Counted from the stretch's first letter, positions 11,666 to 24,225 are shown. The stretch: DNA of 64,000 nt from Ligula intestinalis (GCA_036362985.1 JAYGXS010000004.1:19382723-19446722); one strand, 5' to 3'. Program-made: numbers and translations. The notes: generated by a model not told the origin, from the sequence alone.

Positions 11666-12473
11666 CAGGTGCCTGTATGAGAAGACTGGTCGAACGCAGG
11701 AAGCACTCGTTAATTTGTATTTATGTCTTCCATGTTAGAAAGGGGATTTATCTTGTGTCGTTTTGTTTTAAATGCTCTAAAAGTTACTGATATCAGGTAT
11801 CTTTAAAACGCCAGCACATGTGCCATAAAGTACTTCAATAAAGCTGTTATATCTAATTTATGACACTTGTTTAAGGTGTTAATAGTGGGCTATTTTATTG
11901 TAGGGAATGACAAATTTTGTGTCAGAAAGGAAGCACTTGAAGAATGCATTCGTTTTTTTGTTTCCATCTGAAGATGGTGCTATTTTCATTAGTCCTTTGT
12001 TGGATGAACCTTTTTGTCAGTATTCTCTCACTGAAACAGCGGACAAGCAATGGCTTGACTGTTTTAAATGTACTGATTTCGTGATATAAATTAACGAACG
12101 AGCAGGACAGCCGAACATTTTTAAGGATGATTGAAAAGGCTAAACAATCACGATCCACGTCAAATGCTTAAATAAAAGTTGTATTATTGGGACTTGGGAG
12201 AATTACTATTATTGGTCATATCTGATACTGCTATCTGACTATGCCACTGATGACGAATCCGCGGCGGATCTCGAAACGTCAGGCGAATAAAAGTATTGTC
12301 CCAGCAATCGAGTCGTCTTCTCAGAATCACTATTGTTAAACGTTCATATCTAATCAAAATGATATCAAAAATAAAAAATTTGGGTGCTGCGTTATTTCGC
12401 TGAAAGGCACCAAGAAAAGCATCTAAATACTTATAAAATTGTGTTTTCAAGATATTCGTCTCTCCATTAAATC
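11666..12473 (-). repeat. Right arm of the ~806-bp inverted repeat
   Basis: Reverse complement of 10748-11553. The outer end is ...CCATTAAATC at 12473 and the inner end begins CAGGTGCCTGTATGAG at 11666. The arms differ at scattered positions and by a couple of bases in length, which argues against a trivial duplicated read. A scaffold mis-join of two related copies across the gap cannot be excluded. Confidence 0.9.
12247..12277 (+). ncRNA. Hammerhead-like core motif (right arm)
   Basis: Plus-strand partner of the motif at 10944-10974: CTGATGA, a possible short stem-loop, then CGAAACGTC. The translation around it (TDDESAADLETS followed by a stop) also resembles the run-out region I associate with Penelope-type elements. 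Complete folding is not established. Confidence 0.35.
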
Positions 12474-14109
12474 GTGAAAGATCATGAAATATGAATCTGT
12501 CATGATGATGCCGAGCGTAGAATCTCCGAAACAAAATATTTACGGAGACCCATTTATGTTGTGCTGAAGCCACCTCTAACTGGTACTGTAGCAGTTAAGC
12601 AATTTGAGCCGAACGTTGACTAAAAAGAGATCAGAAATTGATGGAAGAAATGATTAGGTGATTACGAATAAAAGCGAATGTGCGTGCCCCAGGTTCTTGT
12701 TGTAAAGAAGAGGAAGCCGCGATCTCTGGAACACACGAAAAGCCATCATCAGAGGAAATGAGAAAACAGCAAGCGCTGGCTTCGCGTAAATGAGGTTGGT
12801 AGGGAGGTGGGGTGGAATTTGTGATTGGTCCACGTCCACGCCAAATCCATTATCATGCTTTCTTATCGTATCTCCTACGCGCGTTCCAGGAGTTACGGCG
12901 TGTGACCTTGACCTGGCAGCCTGCATGCTTGTAGAGGAACTGGGCCGTGGTTTCTGGTCACGGGCATGGGTGGCTACATAACTGGCGGTATATCCACATG
13001 TCTGTTTATAGAGTTAGGATCTGACATCGAGGCCTCCAGCCGTTCGCGTCCTGTATTATTACTGGCTCGTGCCATTATCCGTGTGTTCGAAAAGTCGAAT
13101 TCGTGGCCTTCTTCCAGAGTGTGGGTAGCGATCTGGGACAGTGGGTCGCCTCTCTGTACTGCCCTTTTTTGCTCCGTTATTTGCGAGCTAAGTCGGCGCT
13201 CGGTCTGCTCTGTATAATTGCAAGAGCAGTCGCGAGATGGCTACTGATAAATGACGCCAGACTGCTCACCTACATCCAGGGGGTCTTTGATTTGCATGAC
13301 TCGTGCACGCATGGTAGCTGTCGGGCGATGAGCAGTACCCAGGCCGAGCTCTGCAGCGATACATATTGTTGCTTCCGACACGTTTTTAATGTACGGTAGA
13401 GGGTTCCAGAACGTTGGTGGTGCCCTTTTGTTTGTTCCTCGTGGGCGCGTGCGGAGGCAGTGGCTGATGAAGCTGTTCGAGTATCCTTTCCTGACCAGTT
13501 GGTCCCGAAGATGTCGCAGTTCTTGCTTAGGTGATTAGGTAATTTGTCGGAATGACAGCACTGGGTCCCGTGCTACAAAACTAGCACAGGAAAGTTTGGA
13601 AGCACTTCACCGGGCTGTCTTGCTCCCCTCCGCCGTATTCACGGAACATTCCCGCATAATTTGTTTCGATCGCCGCAACATGGCCACACACACACAACAG
13701 CGGTTCATTTCGTACGAAGAAGACAAAAATTGATTCAAAAGATAGACGCTTCTTTCTACTGCTGAACCCAGTTTTTTTATCCAAAATATGGAAAATGGTC
13801 CGGTGCTTTGAATGAAAGATAATGTATGGGTACTTTTAAGTACTTTTTTCATTCATAAAAGGTAGTTTGAGTTAATTGTCGCTGCAGTAGGGGACACTGG
13901 AAAGTTCAATAACCGTAACACGACTTTCCTATCAGAAGAGCACTTGGCTATAAAGTATTTAACGTTGTAAAGAATCCCACCAGAGACTGTAGAAGAGTAG
14001 TTGGCGAACCTACGTAAGCTTTCGATAAATTCTCATTGGGCCAGTACATCTAGATGGGAACGGAGTACAAGCTAAACATGCCGTCTTTTAACAAGTCTAA
14101 GATCACTAT
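12474..14109. other. Gene-poor DNA
   Basis: I recognise nothing. The interval 12790-13400 has overlapping plus-strand open frames of 60-100 codons without recognisable domains. Confidence 0.4.
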
Positions 14110-14290
14110 ATTAGCAGAATTTAATGACGTCATAAAAATTCGTGACCTCTTATTCAGCTGCAGACGATCGTTGCCTATTAATAAGAAAATTAACTGTCCA
14201 ATTAAGCCTCAGCCTCGAAAGGTGAAACTTGATAGGTAAAGGGAGTAGAAACAATTAGTCATAGATGTGGGCACATGGTGGGGGGTAAAG
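14110..14290 (+). repeat. Low-copy repeat shared with 42405-42590
   Basis: The segment with AATTCGTGACCTCTTATTCA, then CAATTAAGCCTCAGCC-type sequence, and ATGTGGGCACAT recurs in the same orientation at 42405-42590 (GAAGTTCGCGACCTCTGATT... ATATGTGGGCGCGCA). It is diverged throughout and no coding frame is conserved between the copies. Confidence 0.5.
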
Positions 14291-14599
14291 GAGGGGAGGG
14301 AGATACTTGTCACAGCATGGCAGTCCATGTTAGTGCATTTTCATGAAAGCGTGTAGGACGTGGTTAAGAGGGGGGGTTGGGGCAGGGGCAGGGGACAGGG
14401 TGGGAGTCAGTCCTAAGGGGGACGAGGAGGCGTAAGCATGAATGAGTTTATCGATCGTTACCACGGGAATACGAGCTTGATCACATGGTCCAGCTGCTTA
14501 CAGAGTTGTGGTTTTCCTCTTCTTATTGCAGCAGCAGCCTCCGCGAAGCGTAGGAGACGCCCAGTCGTCGCCCGAAGTATGACCTTTTTTGTTTTTCCC

Positions 14600-14660
14600 T
14601 CTAAAGTAATGAAAGGGCCCCTTGGGCCTTAAATATACAATTTACTATTATTAAATGCAG
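14600..14660 (+). repeat. CR1-like 3' tail
   Basis: GGGCCCCTTGGGCCTTAAAT then ATACAATTTACTATTATTAA is nearly the same as the 3' tail of the minus-strand CR1-like element near 62290-62370. Upstream sequence is not recognisably RT, so this is a severely 5'-truncated insertion. Confidence 0.65.
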
Positions 14661-17300
14661 TCGTATAATATAAGGCGAGCTTAACCCACCTGGTGTTACT
14701 GTTTAAGTGGTCTGCTTTTCTTTGACAATACACTGACGGACGAAACATATGTAAAAATATTGAATAAAACGTTGGAACTTTTAGTATCTCCGGGTGCGGA
14801 TTACGCTGGTTTGTACTATCAGCATAGTGACGTCCCTGTTCTCTCTTTCTCTCTCTGAACCCTCTGTCCGAACGTGGATCAATGAACATCTTTCCGGCTC
14901 GATTACTAGGCCGCCGAGGTGCTGTGGGTGAACTTGCAAGTTCAGGTATTCAGCGACAAGCTAAAGACCTTCAATAATGCTGATCAGAGCACCATATAGA
15001 CACGAGAAAATGTTTAACCGGGAATATGCAAAAAATAACTGATTCAATCACTGAACGATGTCACAACTGTAGTTAAAATAATGGCTTGAATTTTAAACAT
15101 TTGTTGTAACTTTGTGTTCCATTTGTTTGTAAATTTAATAATAATTATGCTTCGGTTACCTGGGAACCACCCTGTCTGCCCTGGCGATGTAATATTTGGA
15201 TTTCTGAGTGGTCGGCCCAAGTGGACTTGCACCTCTAAGAAATGTAAATGGGTCAACAAATTCGAATTACTGGGAACTAACTGGACGAGGACAGTATATA
15301 ATAAGGCAGCACCATTTCCAGATTTATTCAGTATTCTTGGTCGTCAGTAATAGCACAGACCAGTGCGCGCCATCAGATAACACACCCCGGTAATTCAAGA
15401 TAAAAGGACGGAATTATTTTGCCTAGTGAGGCCAATCGGAGTGGTGTGCGTCCACCTCACTGCTATAAAGTCTCTAGCTACTCTGGGTTAAGATTTTGTG
15501 ATGGTGGGATATCAGTAGCACCGTCATTTTATAGTGCTGCTGACATATCGATCCCACCTCGTTTGTTGACTGTGTACGCTGTGCGGTTAACTCTACCAAT
15601 TTAGTAGTTAGTCACAATGCTTTATGGATGAAATTAATTACTAAGGAGGAGAAGGAAGCGTCGCGCCTGACATACTATGCCATCTTTTTAGTAGTGATTG
15701 TTTCTTTATTGCTTTAAAACTTTGAGAGACGCAGCGTGGTCTGATTTTGTGCAAAGAGAGGTTTTCATCTTGCAAAATTTTATGAGATTTCGCGAGTTAG
15801 GAAGTCTACTGAACTCCATAGTCTTAGCCCTGTGTGGAAACAGTTGCGGAGGCAAATTCAAATTGCCGGCGCATTTTGAAAGCCAGAGCACCGGGAACGA
15901 TCTTTGGCGACGTGCTCTCACCATAACCACGTACTCTGTAAATCAAGCGCCGACCAGCTTAAATCAGCTTGCTGTCGAGTCCGCGGGCTCCGATATAGGG
16001 CACGATGGGTGGGGCGTAAAATTTATCAACTGAGAAACGCAACTACACACATATTGCTGCAACCCACCAATCACATTGCTGTTTCGTCAACCTTCCACCT
16101 CACCGTCTACAAAGATGGTTACTTGACATGGTGCAAAATTAATGACCTGTTTGGGGACCTGCGAATACCTTTCACCACGAGTGGAGGAATAAGGACATGA
16201 TCAGCGGCCAATATGTGCCAAGTCAATTTTACTTGTCTACACATTCAGAGACGTCAGAGACGCGCATTTAAATTAATAAGAATAGTTCCTTTAGTGCAAG
16301 CGCTCAGAACCATTACTATCTCCGCTACAGCGCCGAGACGACAAGCGCAATAATTTTTTTCAGTTGGAAGCGAACTTGTACTGAACCTAACTCACTCTCT
16401 CTTCCCAGAACTATCAAGTTAGGATGGTGAGAAAAAAGCAACACCATCGGAGCTTATCGTGGGTGCAGTACAGTAGCTGACAAAGTCAAGCGGTTGCGGG
16501 ACCTGACCGCTAAATGCGCATGTACCGCACTTCAGTTGAGTGTTGCGTGAGATAATACACCAGGAATAATACCTTAAATGTCTCATTTAAAAGAACTGTT
16601 ACAGTCTGACCACCATGCCTGGCTGGGAGCGAGTTATTCCTTCAGCTAGTAGTCTTCCATCTCCTGACACGTGATGGTGGGTACAGTACGATTATTTGCT
16701 TTCTTCGTAAGCAAATAAATGCTGTATTCGTGCTAGAATGTGCTTGTTGTCTCCCCCGCCCCTCTATGTACATAAGGATACTTATATGGACAAATATCGG
16801 ACTAATAAGCCACTGGTCCCTGAGCAGGCTTTACCGTCTTCCATTCAATTACCTGGTCCCGCGTATTCTCGAACATTCAGGATACTTATGTGTACACAGA
16901 ACAGACGGACAACAGAATTTGAGGGTAATTAGCAACCGAATTTTGTGGGGTTTATTTCTCATCATTCAGCATCTATTCAGTCCCTCGTCACTCTGACCAC
17001 CAGCTGCAACCAGAAACACCAGCACGCACGCACGCACGCACACGCATATGGTCAGATGGTCCGCCCGGGGGGGGGGTACCAGATGACTCAGAAGCACTTC
17101 CATCTGCGCCCTGTGTCCAAATGAAGGCAAATAAGCCCGAAAGAGGCATGCATTTAGTGACCCCCAAACTCTGGTCTCTCTACCCCTGTACGATTATAGT
17201 TTGTCAGACTTCAGCCTGGCAGGTGGTTGACTGCTCGTGATTCCTACCACCCACAGGCGATTTCTTTGCTTCGGAAAACCAAAGGATCGGCTTGCGCTCA
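14661..17300. other. Gene-poor DNA
   Basis: Open frames at 15698-16033 and 16730-16996 have no recognisable domain. There are short tandem repeats at about 17024-17045 (GCAC) and a G run near 17067-17076. A TCTCTCTTTCTCTCTCT tract lies at about 14840. Confidence 0.4.
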
Positions 17301-17307
17301 TTCCTGA

Positions 17308-17945
17308 GTAAATATATAGATATACAGTGGCAGATATGCGTACACCGATCTGTTAGAGGACCCATTCGTCCGTCCATGTTGCCATTAGAACTCCCACTCG
17401 AGCCTTTACCACAAGGCAACTAGGATATAGGCAGAAGGACATTACCAGCAAAGGCCGGTGTACGCGTAGCTGCTGCTGTATATCCCCGATCTAATACCGG
17501 CAAGATTGTGAGCTCGTGGCTCAATGCTCAGGACGTTCGCCTCTGACCGGAGAGATCCGAGTTCAAAACTCGAGTGTGGCAGCAATTTCAGCGCCAACAC
17601 TGGAGTTGGGCATCACTAGCCGATGACGTCAAATGAGCTAGAAAAGGCCTTCCTAGTGTCCCATGTCTTTGCTGGTAAGGTCCTTCTGCATATATAGATA
17701 TACAATGGCAGATGGCACTCACTGCTCAGTTACAGGACTCACTCGTCCCGTTGAGGCTCGGTCTCGAGACCCGCCAGCAGCCGTTCAACGACTAGCATAT
17801 TATAGGCAGACCGATATAAGGGAAAGGTCAAGGAGGAGTGGGTGTGGCCGGACACACCCAATCCCGGGTGTTGCGCACCCGAAGGCTTGAACTCGCAACC
17901 TTGTTGGCTAGAAGTCCAACGCTCGAGCCTTGGGCGTCAAAACAT
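17308..17945. repeat. Cluster of tRNA-like / SINE-like repeats
   Basis: TATATAGATATACAGTGGCA at about 17313 recurs as TATATAGATATACAATGGCA at about 17692, each followed by a related ~50 bp. Between them lies a plus-strand tRNA-like module at 17508-17580 (GTGGCTCAATGCTCAGG as box A, GAGTTCAAAACTC as box B). At about 17870-17945 there is a minus-strand tRNA-like module (GCTCGAGCGTTGGACT and GCGAGTTCAAGCC). The following segment at about 17978 (AGTGGCCATTCTAGTCTCC) recurs near 31338. I read this as nested or tandem SINE insertions. Confidence 0.5.
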
Positions 17946-18844
17946 CCGGGGTTGGGTATGGCTGGTTGATGAATGCTGATAAGCTAGAAGTGGCCATTCT
18001 AGTCTCCTTTGTCCTTGTTGGCAGTCCTTCTGTTTTTCCTGGTCTTTGTCGACAATGTTCTCCTGCCTATACTACGGGTCACTATGCAGCTGCTGGTGCC
18101 CCCCTAAGCGTGCTGCATGATAGATGTGCTGGACCAAGGCGGGGGCCAAATCTGGGTACGGCAGGCGTTAATTCAGTTGGCGCGCCGATAACAAATGCCA
18201 ACAATGGAGGAGGGTGTGGTGGCTAACGCAGCTTTAGCCACCTGCGCTCGATCCCGCCTTCCTCTGGTCTTCTTAATTCTGTCTTGATATCGGACACTGA
18301 TAATGAGGGAAGAGTGGGTGAGGTAGATGCTTCGCAGGTCCACACAGTCCCTTAAAAACTAATCCACGCACAATTCACCGCGTTCGCCTTTAGCTTGCTG
18401 AAGCATGCGGTCGACATAGTCGAACCTGACGGTGGAAATATCGTGTGGCTGTCGAAACGGCTCAGGAGTGAGCTACAAGTCAGGGCGGGACGAGTGCGTC
18501 GCATTACTCCTCCTCCCTCGATGAGCACCAAACGACTTCTTAAATATTTCCACTGTCAGACGACTCTCAGCGCCCACAATCCCCGGTCGATCAAAGCCGT
18601 GCATACTCTTGTGGTGACTCAATTCACATAAGCAAGCATGCTCGAAGGCCTACCGCTCCTAACGCGTACGTCTACAATGAAGGCGGTCTCTGCAACAACC
18701 AATCACAGATGCGCAAAAAGCTAGTCTCTCCCGGCGGCGAATAAGACGCAGGCACGCCTAGGTCGGTGCAGTATGTCCAACCAATAACCGTCAAGGCAAC
18801 CAGACAATGCCTGTTCTCGCTGCCAGTTGCATGCCTGCTGCTAA
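17946..18844. other. Gene-poor DNA
   Basis: No recognisable gene. It is GC-richer than the flanks and holds short open frames only. Confidence 0.4.
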
Positions 18845-19046
18845 AATCCCACTTGGACCACGGCTGGTATCCTGGCTGGTCGTATTCTCCCAAGTAAGAC
18901 TTCTTCCATCTATTCTCCGTTCCTCTGCGTACACAATATACTGTTCCTTCTACTCTGGCCTTTCTGAGACTCCTTCTCTACTAAGTAGCCATGGTCTGAA
19001 GATCGCAGTTGTGAGAGTTTAACTAACTTGACCCCCTGCGATACCT
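18845..19046 (+). repeat. ~200-240-bp dispersed repeat, copy 1
   Basis: CCTGGCTGGTCGTATTCTCC then AAGTAAGACTTCTTCCATCT and on to GCAGTTGTGAGAGTTTAACT and ACCCCCTGCGATACC. Two clear further copies occur in the same orientation at 29680-29893 and 39094-39340, and a weak one near 43770-43890. The copies contain CAATATAC/CAATAAAC positions that could act as a polyadenylation signal, so these may be solo LTRs or a SINE. I cannot decide. Confidence 0.65.
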
Positions 19047-21758
19047 TCATGCATCTTTTCCAGAGAATTCTCCTGATCGGAGCAAGAACTACGCAGTGCA
19101 GTCCCCCGATCCCTACCCGAGGCTTATAGGGAGTCTAGAGACGGCAAATTTTACGACACAGAGTCATGGTAGGACTGTTGCTATTATTTTAAAATAATTG
19201 GGAGTGCACACTGGGTGCCGACTTTTGAAATAGCACACACAGGTCGTACTATAATATAATACTACTGGCCTTAGTAAGCATGATTACCACAGGCCACACT
19301 GTGGCTTGTCAGTAACTAGCTTAAGAAAGTATGATTGGTATAAATGGCACTTCTAGCATAGGCACAGCACTTCTAACCGTAGTATCCTATCCCTGACGAT
19401 GTAAACTTTAGGAGACAATATAGGACAAGCACTGATGTGCTCCGAGCCTCAAAAACCTACTCTACTGTAAGTAGCGAAAATCCAGCTCCACGCTCTTATG
19501 TGAGATCAAGGGAACGCGGCCCAGACCTGACTCCAATCAGTGCCACTTATCACCACTCACTCAGATACACCGCCAGAAGCAGCAGTAAAGACAGCAGTTG
19601 CAGTGGTAGGAGTATGAAGCTCAAGCTCCTCGAATCGTTTGGGGCACCTACTGTGGGTGGAAGAGGGTAAATAGTACAGCAGTACCGGCGCAAAAGACTA
19701 CTGTCATTTAAGACTAAGTTGGGTGGTGTTTCTGGCAGTATCTGGAGAAAGCGGTTTACGCCCGATTCCTGCTCGGTCCTCTCGACTTTGTCTTGTCATC
19801 ATTTGAAGCCGAGAAGAGGGTTTAGAGTGGGGTAGATGGCGGCGCGTCTGCTTTCACTATACCTGACCGCAGTCACCGTCCCGGCTCTCGGGCATATGGT
19901 GGACATCACCGATTGCGGTGGTCGAACTTACACACTACACCCGCGACCGCAGATTAACGAACACTGCAGGTGGGTGGGGGTGATCTGGTTTGACTGCCCA
20001 GGTGTTAGTTTTAGAGGTACCCATCAACACTGCTTGAAAATCCAGGTAGCGTGGGTTGAACTCTCTCTCTCTCTTTCTGCTCTATAGCCTGTTTTGGGCC
20101 ATCTCCGCAACGCCGCCAACCCTGTCAGTTCAAAGCGCCCTGGTATGCCACCCTCACAAACTGATTAGGACTTTCATCGCCACCAGTATCATCATCATGC
20201 AGCAGGACAAGCGAACTGCCATGGCTGTGTGTGCAAGAGGTAAAGCCCCACGCCTCAACGAAAGTGGGGCAAGGTGAGGGGAAACCCAATTGCTGATTAA
20301 AGCATACGCTGGCAGCAACGGCAGCAGCCGTAGCAGCAGCAGACTAATTAGGAAAGTAGTAGGGCACGAAGGCCTTAATTAAGGATCTACCATGGTTCAG
20401 AAGGCCGAAGCAGCAGTAGCAGCCTCGAGGGCTAGTCCCGCAGAACAGAACTTAATTAATAAACGTGAGTTTCAAAACGTGATGCACACATGTGACAGGG
20501 TCCCCTGCACACACACACAAAGCCTGCGCTAGGTATAAATTAAATTTTAACTAGTGGGGCCGAATTCAAAGCTGCCTCAACAAGGCAAAAGTTTATTAAA
20601 ATGAGAATTAATTAGAGGACAGAGAGAGAATGGCAAAGGAAACTTGCATTAGGCGCGGTTTTAGGCTAGCGCGGAACAGCATGAAATATTAAGGCGGAAA
20701 CGAGTTAGTGGAGTTTTTCTGCTCAGCGGTTGAAGTGCGGCCTTTAAAGTGCAGGTAAGATACCTATGGCATGTGTTTGCTTGTGATTATTCGACACTGC
20801 TTGAATCTATTTTTTGGCAATTTGCATATTTTTAATTGATTTTTATTCTACGAGGACTTGATTGAAGAACTACTTTTCTGGCTGCTCGAACTGCGACTAA
20901 AGGAAAACGTTTAGCCAGCCTTAGGTCATATATCATAAGTAGACAGAGGGAAATGGAGATGCTGCTGTTGGTTGTCACCGAATCATTTCAAATTTTTAAA
21001 TAACGGTTAGAAACATTTGCTCGTTCGGCAATTACGCTTTCTGTTCGTCTCGACCACACCATGTAATGGCCTATTACCCTTAACTATGCAGTCCACTCAC
21101 AGGCTTCAGTCGGTTGAGATTACCCGGCTTTTGGATTCTACATTTAACGGCAAACACCAACCTGGGACTGTTTGTCCAATAGTCAACTACGTGAACACCA
21201 ACATGTACTTTAATCTCATAAGAGATTGTGAAACCCATTCTACCGCTTGCATACTTTCGTTTTGGAACATAATCGAGAGGCAGCGGTTGCTCTATGCCTC
21301 CCCCCGAAATAGACTTAAAAATTTATATGAAATCGCTAACCATCGTCTTCTTCTTCTCGAAGGTAGGTCAGGGCTTGCCCTCACGAGGGTCTACGCCGAC
21401 TTGGGCAACTAAAATCCTCCGTTGGGGACCAGTATATCGAGGGCCAAATTATCTATCGACATCGCTACTCTGGACTAAAGTGCGCAGTATTGGTCACCCA
21501 TGTGGGTGGTAAGAGACATTCGGCTGCGAGTTATCAGGGGAGACCTGGCACGTAAATATGGCAACAAGCGGCTTGGACAAACATGATCTGCGTGCCAGGG
21601 GGGAGTAAAAACGGATGCAGCAATGGCTCTAAGTTTTAAGCTTCTCAGAAATTAATTGTGAACTTTGGAGTACATCAGTCTAGTTTAGGCTTTTAGCCAG
21701 TAACTGTGCTGTCAGTATGATATATCAGGTAACCCCTACTGACACAGAAAATCTATCG
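19047..21758. other. Gene-poor DNA
   Basis: A plus-strand frame at 19836 starts with a signal-peptide-like MAARLLSLYLTAVTVPALG and meets a possible donor GTGGGT at about 19970. I find no matching downstream exon. The frame at 21017-21412 (131 codons) is the longest here and is not recognisable. CAG/AGC-rich simple repeats occur at about 20320-20430. Confidence 0.35.
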
Positions 21759-22293
21759 GGCAACAGTAGCTTATGTTGACCCCTATACCTTAATCCCTCC
21801 TCCTAGCATGTTGTCCTGCGAAAACGGTGATGATAGAGTTTATTGGTGGGGAATTAGGATACGCAGTAAAGTATACTTTAATAACTGCTATATGCATTTT
21901 TATTTTATTGTAATCATAAGTGTTGTAGATTTATATCAGTAGATTTTCCTTATCTTTATTATAGTTTAAAGTATTGTTGAAAAACCCAATTATAAAATTG
22001 CAGGTTTTTCGCAGTTCCCGAAAAATAGAAATGGTGGTTAGGAGGTCATCTACTTCAACTTACCTGTGGTCCACCTTACCTTTCAGGAGTTAGATTACAT
22101 GCGGAACAACTTACTCCTAGCAGCCGCGGGAAACAACTTCGACTACATTTTTTCACTCTACACTTACTTCTAAAAATTTCCTTCTCTGCCTTTTCTATTT
22201 TCTCATCCCCCAAAACCCCATAACCACCGTTTTCTTAGAACAAAATACTGCGACAATGGGTAAATGAGGGGGACTAAATAAGTTTCGTTTGCC
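21759..22293 (-). mobile_element. MITE copy 2 with 8-bp target duplication
   Basis: A ~535-bp element starting GGCAACAGTAGCTTATGTTG and ending in inverted AAATAAGTTTCGTTTGCC. It is in the opposite orientation to copy 1: the signature reads CAGGAGTTAGATTA, reversed. It is flanked by ATCTATCG (from 21751) and ATCTATCA (from 22294), 7 of 8 bases the same, which supports an 8-bp target duplication. GG-starting long TIRs with an 8-9-bp duplication are typical of the Merlin superfamily. No transposase is present. Confidence 0.75.
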
Positions 22294-22974
22294 ATCTATC
22301 ATTCCGGTTGTAACCGCTGCTGACCTTCTTTGCGTTTCAGCTCTTCAGACATCAGCCAGTTAATAAGAATACTTCGTTAATCTTTGGCGATTTCTCGTTA
22401 GGCATTTTTCAATGAAAAGACGAAGAAGAAAAGAACAAGTGTTGACCTACTTGCCGTTCGCCACATTCGATCGAAATCATCATTTAAAATTTGGAGGGTT
22501 CTGTTCTAAGCGCAAGGCAGGACTGCACAGAGAAGGTTTCATAGGCGTGTCGGGTTTAGGGGTACATTGATTGTCAGGGAACTTGAAATCTGTGGTCCCG
22601 TGTTTACGTCCTGGATCAAAACCTGTTTACAGTAAAACGGATAATTTCCCTTGCGTAGTTAATTTTCTTACTGACTAAGATTGAATAGTAAGCAATGCCC
22701 TACAAACTGAGTGAAAAATATCATAATTAAAACTACAGGAAAGTCGAAAGCAGTCATGGAAAACCGCCGAAAAAGGGTTGATTTTGCACACAATTTGGTC
22801 CGTTTTAGGCTGTAAATCTGCCGTATTCTGTGAATATATGCTGTCTTTTTTGTATCTTGTTGATAAGATAAGTTATGGGTTAGCAGCATGGAGGAAAAAC
22901 TGTGGATTTAAAATTTGTTTGGTGTCAAAAAGTGCCTACTATTTCGTTAGAAAAGAAACTCTCAATTAGTGGGG

Positions 22975-23110
22975 AATAATTGACAGCTTTGAATAACTTA
23001 TTTGACCCAGTTGTGAAAAACGCTGCAGCCTCGGTTAGATTCGAACCAATGAACGCAAAAGGAAGGCTTCAGTACAGCGAACACTCAAACCACCTGAACT
23101 ATGGGGCCCG
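22975..23110 (-). repeat. tRNA-like short repeat in unit A
   Basis: On the minus strand: box A-like CATAGTTCAGGTGGTTTGAG, box B-like GGTTCGAATCTAACC, followed by GTTTTTCACAACTGGGTCAA. This is the same tail as the repeats at 4.5-5.0 kb and 43.3 kb. It is a decayed tRNA-derived element, shared with unit B. Confidence 0.6.
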
Positions 23111-24084
23111 ACCCTGCGCCTGAACTTACATTATGCTTTTGGAAAAGATATAATTTCATAGCTATTTTCTTTCACTGCTTATAGAAATTAATTTTCTGTC
23201 TGATTGAACTGACATGTGTCGTCTTAAGTAAATTGGCGAAAATATTCTTTTTTAGAGTGACACTACTTCGTCCACACCACCAGGCCATGGAGACGACAGA
23301 ATCTAAAGTAGTGCGCTCTGCCGTGCTTGTTCTGCAAGACCGTAAAAACCTCCCTTATGTTTCAGGCTAAAGAATATTTCAAAAAATTTCAAACACATTT
23401 ATACTTCAAAACAAAAATTTCTGTTGCATCTGTTACTGACTTTATATGCGTTTCGAATGCTTGGACAGTTAATAAGGATAGTTAATTTATCTTTGATGAT
23501 TTCTCAAAAGGCGTTTTTCCACGAAAGGATAAATAGGGAAAGACCCAGCGCCGAACTACTTGCCGTTCGACACAATCAATCGAAATGTTCACTTAACATT
23601 CAGAGGTTTCTGTTTTAAATACAAAGTAAGACCTCCTAGAGAATGTTGCATGGCTGTTTCCAACTTTCAGTTACATTGTCGGTGAACTTGAAATCCAAAG
23701 TCATGCATTAAAATGGTTATGTCCTGGGTTAAAACCTGTTAGCGAAAAAATAATTTACTGTGAGTAATTTATGTCCTTGCTAAGCTTTAATAAAAAGCAG
23801 TGCCCTTCAAACTGAGCGGGCAATATTGAGGTTAGACTACAGGAAAAGTCGGAGGCTATCATGGAAAGAGGCCAAAAAATGCTTATTTTGCGTACAACTG
23901 GATCCGCATTAAACTGAAAATCCACCGTCTTCTGTGAGTATCCACTCTTTTTGCTTTGCCTTGTTGATGACAGGGCTAATGGGGTCAACAGTATGAAAGA
24001 AAGACGATGGATTTCACAATTTTCGATAATGAAAAACGCACACTAGTTATCTCAAAAAATCAAAGTCCTAGGTAAAAGGGGTTA

Positions 24085-24225
24085 TTGACAGATTTTACTG
24101 ATTAATTTGACCCAATTGTGAAAAACTCGGCGACCTCGGTGACATTCGAACCAACGACAGTAAGCGAAAGGCTTCAGTACAGCCACAGCTCTGATCACCT
24201 GAACTACGAAGTCCCAACCGGTGGT
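24085..24225 (-). repeat. tRNA-like short repeat in unit B
   Basis: On the minus strand: GTAGTTCAGGTGATCAGAG as box A, GGTTCGAATGTCACC as box B, then GTTTTTCACAATTGGGTCAA. It sits at the position corresponding to the unit A copy, so it was present before the 1.1-kb duplication. Confidence 0.6.

Noticed and set aside
19836..19970. Secreted-protein first exon (signal-peptide-like N-terminus, donor GTGGGT)
   Set aside because: No downstream exon in a matching phase could be found; kept only as a note.
21017..21412. 131-codon plus-strand frame as a gene
   Set aside because: No recognisable domain or splice context; its length is within chance for a window of this size.
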